This document shows positions 6,581-10,825 of a DNA stretch of 10,825 nt, one piece after another. Each line of letters opens with the position of its first letter. Position 1 is the stretch's first letter. Origin of the DNA: Draconibacterium orientale (GTDB lineage Bacteria; Bacteroidota; Bacteroidia; Bacteroidales; UBA12170); contig DYSK01000076.1 of assembly GCA_020718315.1 (NCBI GenBank), positions 1-10,825 of the forward strand, written 5' to 3'. The notes beneath the pieces were generated by a model. The model was not told where the DNA came from and did not search any database. It saw only the letters and a program-made list of their open reading frames with translations. A program made the position numbers and the translations under genes.

Positions 6581-6630
6581 AAACCGCTCTTTCGATACGT
6601 CCCGTATTGGGCTAAACCCAGTCGGTTTTT
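6581..6630 (+). other. Folded three-helix element ending in a T run
   Basis: An outer helix AAACCG (6581-6586) / CGGTTT (6623-6628) encloses two small hairpins. They are ATACG-TCC-CGTAT (6595-6607) and TGGG-CTAAA-CCCA (6608-6620), which share one T. A run of Ts follows on the plus strand (6626-6630). It could be a terminator, part of a structured RNA or an intergenic repeat. A near-consensus promoter (TTTG 6471-6474, 18 bp, TACCGTTG 6493-6500) lies upstream. Confidence 0.3.
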
Positions 6631-6701
6631 ATTCTTAGCGCCATAGTCGTGAGACAGTTAATTTGTCGGTAGCCCCAAAAATGAAGGCTTTGATGGAATT
6701 C

Positions 6702-6734
6702 TTGTGAATTTTTACAATTTTAAAATTAGATTTG
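6702..6734 (+). promoter_or_regulatory. Promoter of the TPR/beta-barrel gene
   Basis: TTG at 6702-6704 and TAGATTTG at 6727-6734 are separated by 22 bp, matching the Bacteroidota TTG / TAnnTTTG promoter. The predicted start near 6741 gives a leader of about 20 nt before the ATG at 6763. Confidence 0.6.
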
Positions 6735-6762
6735 CAGCTGAAATATTTTTTAGAACGATACG

Positions 6763-8178
6763 ATGAACAAAGCCTATCTATATCTACTGGGAATCTTGCT
6801 TCTGCCAATTTCGGTTTTAATTGCGCAAGAGAGCGATTTGAAAATCAAATACAACGAGCTAACCTACAACAAATACGTCGAAAAGGATTGGGATGGACTG
6901 ATTTCCATTGCAAAGGAATCCATCAGTTTAGGCGAAGATTTCTATTACTTACGTCTTCGAATGGGCATTGCCTATGCCGAAAAAGCAAACTACCGCTTGG
7001 CTATTGTTAATTATCAAAAAGCAATTGAATTTGTTCCGGCCGATCCAATAGCTCAAGAATATTTGTATTACGCCTATCTGAATGCAGGAATGAAAAATAC
7101 CGCAAGTGTTTTTGCTTCAAAACTACCCATAGCTCTTCGGAAGAAAATAAAACCCGAAAAACCATCCACTTTTAGTAATATTTATATGGAAACAGGATTG
7201 GCATTTGCCAATTATAAATCCAATAATATTGTCTTGCCAAACAGCTCGTCCATTTATTTTTCCGAAACCTTCTTGCGCGAATGGCAAAGCTATTTCAATA
7301 GTAGCCTGATGTTCAATATAGCAAAACCGCTTAGCATGACTCTGGCATATACCGGATTGGCAATTCAGTCCAGTCACCAATTTCAAATTGCGGGTGAAGA
7401 AGCAATTCAAGAAGATGTTCCGGTAAAACAACGCGATTTCTATACTTCGTTTGCTTACCATACCGACGACGGACTTTCGATAATTCCTTTTTTTCACAAT
7501 GTAAATACGTCTATGACTTATACCGAAGTCAAATATGATACAGCTCTTTATGCTACTTTAGAAGAAGGAATGGACATAAATTTTATCTCCAGTTCGTTGA
7601 GTCTAAAATGGAACGACCCTGTTGTGGGAATTGGTATTTATAAAAAACTGGGCGTGATGGATTATGCGGCTTCTTTCAGTTATTCGTGGCTTGGAACTAC
7701 CGAACAGCAGCAATTGAGCGGCTTTCTAACCTATCTTCCAAAAGGAAATTACAGTTTGTTTTTTACTCCCGAAGTGCGCCTATTGCGTGCCGATAAGGAG
7801 TTGCGGACTATTTTCAAATTCTCCACTGGCGCTACACTTTCGCCAAAAATGTGGAGCTCGGCGGCTTTTACGTATGGCGATTTGCAAAATTCACACGAAA
7901 ATTTTGGCGGCATTGTTTACAATCTTCAGGACAAAACAAAATACAAAGCCGACGCCAGCTTGCATTATGGTTTTTCCAATGGGGTAAGTTTATCGCTTCG
8001 GTATCAATTCACGCTAAAAGAAAGCCCAATCACCTCGAATACGCTTAAAACCGAAGCCAATCCTGATTTTGATGGCAATCCGGAAACTTCAGCAACGATT
8101 ACCGATTGGTTGAAATCGACCCGCTATGAAGAGTTTTCGCAACACTTTATCATTTTTGGGTTCAATTGGGCAATCTAA
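6763..8178 (+). CDS. Secreted TPR and outer-membrane beta-barrel protein (471 aa)
   Basis: I do not recognise a named family. Residues 1-22 form a signal peptide: MNKA, a hydrophobic core, then IAQES. A periplasmic helical part follows, with TPR-like units at about 61-95 (RMGIAYAEKANYRLAIVNYQ, then KAIEFVPADP) and 96-122. After a short basic linker (KKIKPEKPS), from about residue 138 to the end, there are many alternating-hydrophobicity strands rich in Tyr, Phe, Ser and Thr, as in an outer-membrane beta-barrel. The last strand ends HFIIFGFNWAI, an aromatic-rich C-terminus typical of BAM-inserted barrels. The layout resembles YaiO-type proteins, but I see no specific signature. The TPR part probably binds a periplasmic partner; this is inferred. 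The gene stands alone behind its own promoter and converges on pssA with a 9-bp gap. Confidence 0.8.
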   Translation: MNKAYLYLLGILLLPISVLIAQESDLKIKYNELTYNKYVEKDWDGLISIAKESISLGEDFYYLRLRMGIAYAEKANYRLAIVNYQKAIEFVPADPIAQEYLYYAYLNAGMKNTASVFASKLPIALRKKIKPEKPSTFSNIYMETGLAFANYKSNNIVLPNSSSIYFSETFLREWQSYFNSSLMFNIAKPLSMTLAYTGLAIQSSHQFQIAGEEAIQEDVPVKQRDFYTSFAYHTDDGLSIIPFFHNVNTSMTYTEVKYDTALYATLEEGMDINFISSSLSLKWNDPVVGIGIYKKLGVMDYAASFSYSWLGTTEQQQLSGFLTYLPKGNYSLFFTPEVRLLRADKELRTIFKFSTGATLSPKMWSSAAFTYGDLQNSHENFGGIVYNLQDKTKYKADASLHYGFSNGVSLSLRYQFTLKESPITSNTLKTEANPDFDGNPETSATITDWLKSTRYEEFSQHFIIFGFNWAI

Positions 8179-8187
8179 AAATTTTGA

Positions 8188-8916
8188 TTACTGCTTTGTG
8201 CTTTGATTTTGAATCAAAGAGAAGAGAATATAAATCGAAATAATCAATGGCAAAGCGGTAAATTGCAATAGAAAAAGAAGAACAATAGACGATCCTAAAA
8301 ACACGAAACGAAACGCATTTTCGCGCCAAGCAAAATTTGAAAATTTTAAAGAAAACAAGGGCAGTTCGGCAACCATCAGGACGCTAATCAAAACAACCAA
8401 TACAAAAACGATCCAATAATTGCCAATTAGATTTTGCAGGAATGGCACATCGGCCGAAATGACAGCGTCTTTGATAAAAGGCAAAGAAGCGAAAAACAAA
8501 GCAGTTGCCGGTGTAGGCAATCCAATAAAACTTGTGGTTTGACGTGTATCGATATTGAATTTTGCCAAGCGGAAAGCTGCAAAAACAGGCAAAAGAAAAG
8601 CAATATACAAAGCCGTATTGTGATCGAAAATAATCCATTGTGGACTATTATTTGTTTGCATCAAAAGCTGATAAACAATAAATCCGGGCGCCAATCCAAA
8701 GCTAATTAAATCGGCCAGCGAATCCATTTCTTTGCCCATTTCGGATTTTACATGCAATAGGCGAGCTGCCATACCATCAAAGAAATCGAAGAAAGCACCC
8801 AAAGCAATAAAAAAACCTGCCCAAAGCAAGGCGTTTTCAAAAGTAGCAACAATAGCAAAAATGCCACAGACAAGGTTTAATGCCGTAATGGAATTGGGAA
8901 TATGTTTTTTTATCAT
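8188..8916 (-). CDS. pssA: CDP-diacylglycerol-serine O-phosphatidyltransferase (242 aa)
   Basis: This integral membrane enzyme joins CDP-diacylglycerol and L-serine to give phosphatidylserine and CMP, the precursor of phosphatidylethanolamine. The CDP-alcohol phosphatidyltransferase signature D-G-x2-A-R-x8-G-x3-D-x3-D is complete at residues 47-69: DGMAAR, then GKEMDSLAD, which supplies the metal-binding Asp47, Asp65 and Asp69. Several hydrophobic helices follow (FIALGAFFDFF, WIVFVLVVLISVLMVA, IVLLFLLQF, LIISIYILF). The N-terminus MIKKHIPNSITALNLVCGIF is typical of the Bacillus-type enzyme. The frame extends upstream to 8985, but those codons lie in and above a TAnnTTTG promoter, so the ATG at 8916 is chosen. 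Phosphatidylglycerophosphate synthase shares the motif, but overall length and N-terminus favour PssA. Confidence 0.9.
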   Translation of the reverse strand: MIKKHIPNSITALNLVCGIFAIVATFENALLWAGFFIALGAFFDFFDGMAARLLHVKSEMGKEMDSLADLISFGLAPGFIVYQLLMQTNNSPQWIIFDHNTALYIAFLLPVFAAFRLAKFNIDTRQTTSFIGLPTPATALFFASLPFIKDAVISADVPFLQNLIGNYWIVFVLVVLISVLMVAELPLFSLKFSNFAWRENAFRFVFLGSSIVLLFLLQFTALPLIISIYILFSLIQNQSTKQ

Positions 8917-8933
8917 GATCGTTTTTTCTTTAG

Positions 8934-8966
8934 CAAAGGTAAAAAATAGCAGCAAATACAAACAAA
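8934..8966 (-). promoter_or_regulatory. pssA promoter
   Basis: On the minus strand a TTTG (8966-8963) and TACCTTTG (8941-8934) are 21 bp apart, fitting the Bacteroidota consensus. The start would be near 8927, about 11 nt before the ATG at 8916. A perfect palindrome at 8964-8979 overlaps the -33 box. Confidence 0.6.
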
Positions 8967-8979
8967 CAAAGCTTTGTTT
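8964..8979. repeat. 16-bp perfect palindrome, possible operator
   Basis: AAACAAAGCTTTGTTT is a perfect 16-bp inverted repeat in the divergent pssA-glyS gap, overlapping the -33 box of pssA. It could be bound by a dimeric regulator. Its A/T-rich arms make chance occurrence possible. Confidence 0.3.
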
Positions 8980-9051
8980 ACTCAAAACTCCAAAAAGCGA
9001 TTCCTTTAGCTAATTTGCTTTTCAATGTGCTATCAATCAAAACAAATGTAC

Positions 9052-9059
9052 TAATTTTG
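9052..9059 (+). promoter_or_regulatory. glyS -7 element next to the start codon
   Basis: TAATTTTG matches TAnnTTTG exactly and ends 4 nt before the ATG at 9064. Transcription would start at or near the A of the ATG, giving a leaderless mRNA. There is no TTG at -33, which weakens the call. Confidence 0.45.
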
Positions 9060-9063
9060 CGCC

Positions 9064-10590
9064 ATGACAAACAACGAAGACAAATTAAAGAAAATCATCA
9101 GTCATGCCAAAGAGTATGGTTTTGTTTTTCAAAGCAGTGAAATATACGACGGATTGAGTGCCGTTTACGATTATGCTCAAAATGGAGTTGAGCTCAAAAG
9201 GAATATACGCGAACAGTGGTGGAAAGCAATGGTTCAGATGAACGAAAATATTGTGGGAATCGACTCGGCAATTTTTATGCATCCTACCATTTGGAAGGCT
9301 TCCGGTCATGTGGACGCATTTAACGATCCTATGATTGATAATAAAGATTCGAAAAAACGCTATCGTGCCGACGTGTTGGTTGAAGAGTATTTGGCCAAAA
9401 TTGAAGCCAAAATCGACAAAGAAGTAGAAAAAGCAAAAGGCCGTTTTGGCGAAAGTTTTGACGAAGAACAATTTTTAAATACCAATCCGCGTGTTTTAGA
9501 ACACAAAGAAAAGATGAGCGCCATCTCCAAACGCTTGTTTGGCTCATTGGAAAAAAACGATTTAGCCGATGTAAAATCGTTGATTGAAGAATTGGAAATT
9601 GCTTGTCCTATTTCCGGATCAAAAAACTGGACAGAAGTAAAACAGTTCAATCTGATGTTTGCAACTCAAATAGGGTCAACCGCCGAAGGAGCTAGCGAAA
9701 TTTATCTTCGACCCGAAACGGCACAGGGAATTTTTGTCAATTTCCTGAATGTTCAGAAAACCGGACGCATGAAAATTCCCTTTGGCATTGCTCAAACAGG
9801 AAAAGCGTTTCGCAATGAAATTGTAGCCCGTCAGTTCATTTTCCGTATGCGTGAATTTGAACAAATGGAAATGCAATTCTTTGTTCGCCCCGGCGAAGAA
9901 ATGAAATGGTACGAATATTGGAAAGCCGAACGAATGAAATGGCATTTATCGCTCGGTATGGATGCTAAAAACTACCGTTTTCACGATCATGAAAAATTGG
10001 CGCATTATGCCAACGCCGCCGCCGATATCGAGTTTAATTTCCCAATGGGATTTAAAGAACTGGAAGGCATTCATTCGCGTACCGATTTCGATCTAAAAGC
10101 ACACGAAGAATATACCGGAAAAAAACTGCGCTATTTCGACCCGGAATTAAACGAAAGCTATGTTCCTTATGTTGTTGAAACCTCCATCGGTTTGGACCGT
10201 ATGTTTTTGGCTGTTATGAGTACGGCTTATAACGAGGAAAAACTGGAAGACGGTTCGGAGCGTGTTGTTTTAAATCTTCCGCCTGCATTGGCTCCATACA
10301 AAGTTGCCGTATTGCCGTTGATGAAAAAAGACGGATTGCCCGAAAAAGCGCGCGAAATAATGGCCGATTTGCAAGAAGATTTTATGTGTCAATATGAAGA
10401 AAAAGACGCCATCGGAAAACGTTATCGTAGGCAAGATGCAATAGGGACTCCTTTTTGTATTACAATTGATCACGAAAGCTTAACCGACAATAGCGTTACA
10501 ATCCGCTATCGCGATAGCATGAAACAAGAAAGAATTGCTGTTGCGGATCTGAAACAATTGATTGTGGGCAAACTGAAACAGAAAATGTAA
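9064..10590 (+). CDS. glyS: Glycine-tRNA ligase, single-chain alpha2 type (508 aa)
   Basis: This class II aminoacyl-tRNA synthetase charges tRNA-Gly with glycine using ATP in the cytoplasm. It is the homodimeric, eukaryote-like form found in Bacteroidota, not the alpha2beta2 GlyQ/GlyS form. Near the N-terminus KEYGFVFQSSEIYDGLSAVY and IDSAIFMHPTIWKASGHVD are family hallmarks. The active site includes YLRPETAQGIFVNF (about 214-227), the motif 2 region GKAFRNEI to FRMREFEQMEMQFF (246-273) and motif 3 ETSIGLDRMFL (372-382). An insertion with charged helices lies at about 100-180. The anticodon-binding domain runs from about 405 to the end. Length and start match the family; MTNNEDKLKK aligns with the usual N-terminus, so the ATG at 9064 is right even though a -7 element abuts it. 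It is probably monocistronic. Confidence 0.96.
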   Translation: MTNNEDKLKKIISHAKEYGFVFQSSEIYDGLSAVYDYAQNGVELKRNIREQWWKAMVQMNENIVGIDSAIFMHPTIWKASGHVDAFNDPMIDNKDSKKRYRADVLVEEYLAKIEAKIDKEVEKAKGRFGESFDEEQFLNTNPRVLEHKEKMSAISKRLFGSLEKNDLADVKSLIEELEIACPISGSKNWTEVKQFNLMFATQIGSTAEGASEIYLRPETAQGIFVNFLNVQKTGRMKIPFGIAQTGKAFRNEIVARQFIFRMREFEQMEMQFFVRPGEEMKWYEYWKAERMKWHLSLGMDAKNYRFHDHEKLAHYANAAADIEFNFPMGFKELEGIHSRTDFDLKAHEEYTGKKLRYFDPELNESYVPYVVETSIGLDRMFLAVMSTAYNEEKLEDGSERVVLNLPPALAPYKVAVLPLMKKDGLPEKAREIMADLQEDFMCQYEEKDAIGKRYRRQDAIGTPFCITIDHESLTDNSVTIRYRDSMKQERIAVADLKQLIVGKLKQKM

Positions 10591-10667
10591 ATTTTGAAAT
10601 TCGAGAATTGCGCATCCCGAAATTCGAAAAAAATACCCTTTTAGGCTAAAATAGTTCAATGAAACGA

Positions 10668-10746
10668 GCCATGAGAGATTGTCTCACACAAAGGAGAATG
10701 ACTAGTTGGCGAGTTCTGCCAAAGGCATCCCTTTGGGACATGTGGC
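10668..10746 (+). repeat. Folded 79-nt element: intergenic repeat or 5' leader
   Basis: An outer helix GCCA (10668-10671) / TGGC (10743-10746) encloses two hairpins. The first is TGAGA (10672-10676) with TCTCA (10682-10686). The second is CCAAAGG (10719-10725), loop CATC, CCTTTGG (10730-10736). A competing hairpin TTGGC (10707-10711) / GCCAA (10718-10722) would exclude the second. It ends 24 nt before the next ATG. The text around GTTCTGCCAAAGGCATCCC resembles dispersed intergenic repeats I associate with Bacteroidota genomes; only one copy is in this window. A regulatory leader for the downstream gene is the alternative. Confidence 0.35.
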
Positions 10747-10770
10747 AATTAAAGAACAAATTATAGACAC

Positions 10771-10825
10771 ATGAAAAAGTACATTGTTTTAATTCTACTT
10801 TTCAATTTAATACGAATAATCATTT
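10771..10825 (+). CDS. Start of a secreted or membrane protein (truncated by window)
   Basis: An ATG at 10771 opens a frame that runs to the window end: MKKYIVLILLFNLIRIII. Two Lys followed by a long hydrophobic run is the start of a signal peptide or membrane helix. The leader before the ATG is A-rich (TTATAGACAC), usual for this genome. Only 18 residues are visible, so the product cannot be named. It follows glyS on the same strand after a 180-bp gap without a clear terminator or TAnnTTTG match. Confidence 0.55.
   Translation, partial: MKKYIVLILLFNLIRIII

Larger units (their letters stand above)
6240..6762. other. 523-bp gene-free region between rprX and the TPR/barrel gene
   Basis: The region holds the kinase promoter and phased boxes (6257-6326), a possible plus-strand -7 element TATTTTTG at 6349-6356, and a strong hairpin terminator (6439-6480). 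A second folded element follows (6581-6630), then the promoter of the next gene (6702-6734). Open frames inside it show no recognisable protein. It is long for a genome in which most other gaps here are short. Confidence 0.6.

Noticed and set aside
6446..6646. Plus-strand 66-codon open frame in the rprX upstream gap
   Set aside because: It starts inside a terminator stem, has no recognisable features, and crosses the folded element at 6581-6628.
6490..6657. Minus-strand stop-to-stop frame of 55 codons reading LSHDYGAKNKNRLG and onwards
   Set aside because: It has no ATG at its start, no recognised similarity, and is within the length expected by chance in six frames.
7123..7497. Minus-strand open frame of 124 codons
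   Set aside because: Entirely antisense to the TPR/barrel gene, Cys- and Lys-rich without any motif; a shadow frame.
8201..8219. Perfect 8-bp hairpin CTTTGATT-TTG-AATCAAAG near the convergent ends of the barrel gene and pssA
   Set aside because: No T run follows on either strand and it lies inside the pssA coding region, so I do not call it a terminator.
8917..8985. N-terminal extension of the PssA frame
   Set aside because: Those codons overlap the TAnnTTTG promoter, and the ATG at 8916 gives the typical PssA N-terminus.
9085..9471. Minus-strand open frame of 128 codons
   Set aside because: Antisense to glyS, Phe-rich translation with no motif; a shadow of the synthetase gene.
10596..10627. 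Two GAAATTCGA repeats after glyS followed by an A run
   Set aside because: They do not form a stable hairpin followed by a T run on the plus strand, so they do not support a glyS terminator.

Overview
The window looks like chromosomal DNA of a member of the Bacteroidota, possibly class Bacteroidia. Evidence: AT-rich sequence, A-rich leaders without Shine-Dalgarno sites, several promoter -7 elements of the TAnnTTTG type, an RprX/RprY-like two-component pair, and housekeeping proteins (PssA, GlyRS, a short SSB) of the form typical of that phylum. I cannot name a genus. Most of the window is ordinary core genome; I see no phage, CRISPR array, toxin-antitoxin pair or obvious defence system.

Layout. 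1-200 (-): C-terminal piece of an IS110-like transposase, cut by the window edge. 220-561 (-): a short SSB with a terminator behind it and a 320-bp upstream region holding its -7 element and a set of 10-bp-phased CGTTT boxes. 882-3985 (+): a probable operon of a DUF4442 hotdog-fold protein, guanine deaminase and a GT4-type glycosyltransferase. It ends in a small terminator facing the next operon. 4100-6239 (-): an overlapping histidine kinase/response regulator pair (RprX/RprY-like). Upstream of the kinase lie TTTAAC-like boxes at exact 10-bp steps, a plausible autoregulatory site.

6240-6762 is a 523-bp gene-free stretch with a strong plus-strand terminator that follows no gene, a second folded element, and the promoter of the next gene. 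6763-8178 (+): a secreted TPR plus outer-membrane beta-barrel protein of unknown role. 8188-8916 (-): phosphatidylserine synthase, convergent with the barrel gene. 9064-10590 (+): glycyl-tRNA synthetase, divergent from pssA, with a -7 element so close to the ATG that its mRNA may be leaderless. 10668-10746: a compact folded element that is either a dispersed intergenic repeat or a 5' leader. 10771-end (+): start of a membrane or secreted protein.

The genes serve separate jobs: DNA binding, purine salvage, glycan synthesis, envelope sensing, phospholipid synthesis and translation. The most interesting material is in the non-coding intervals, not in the proteins.
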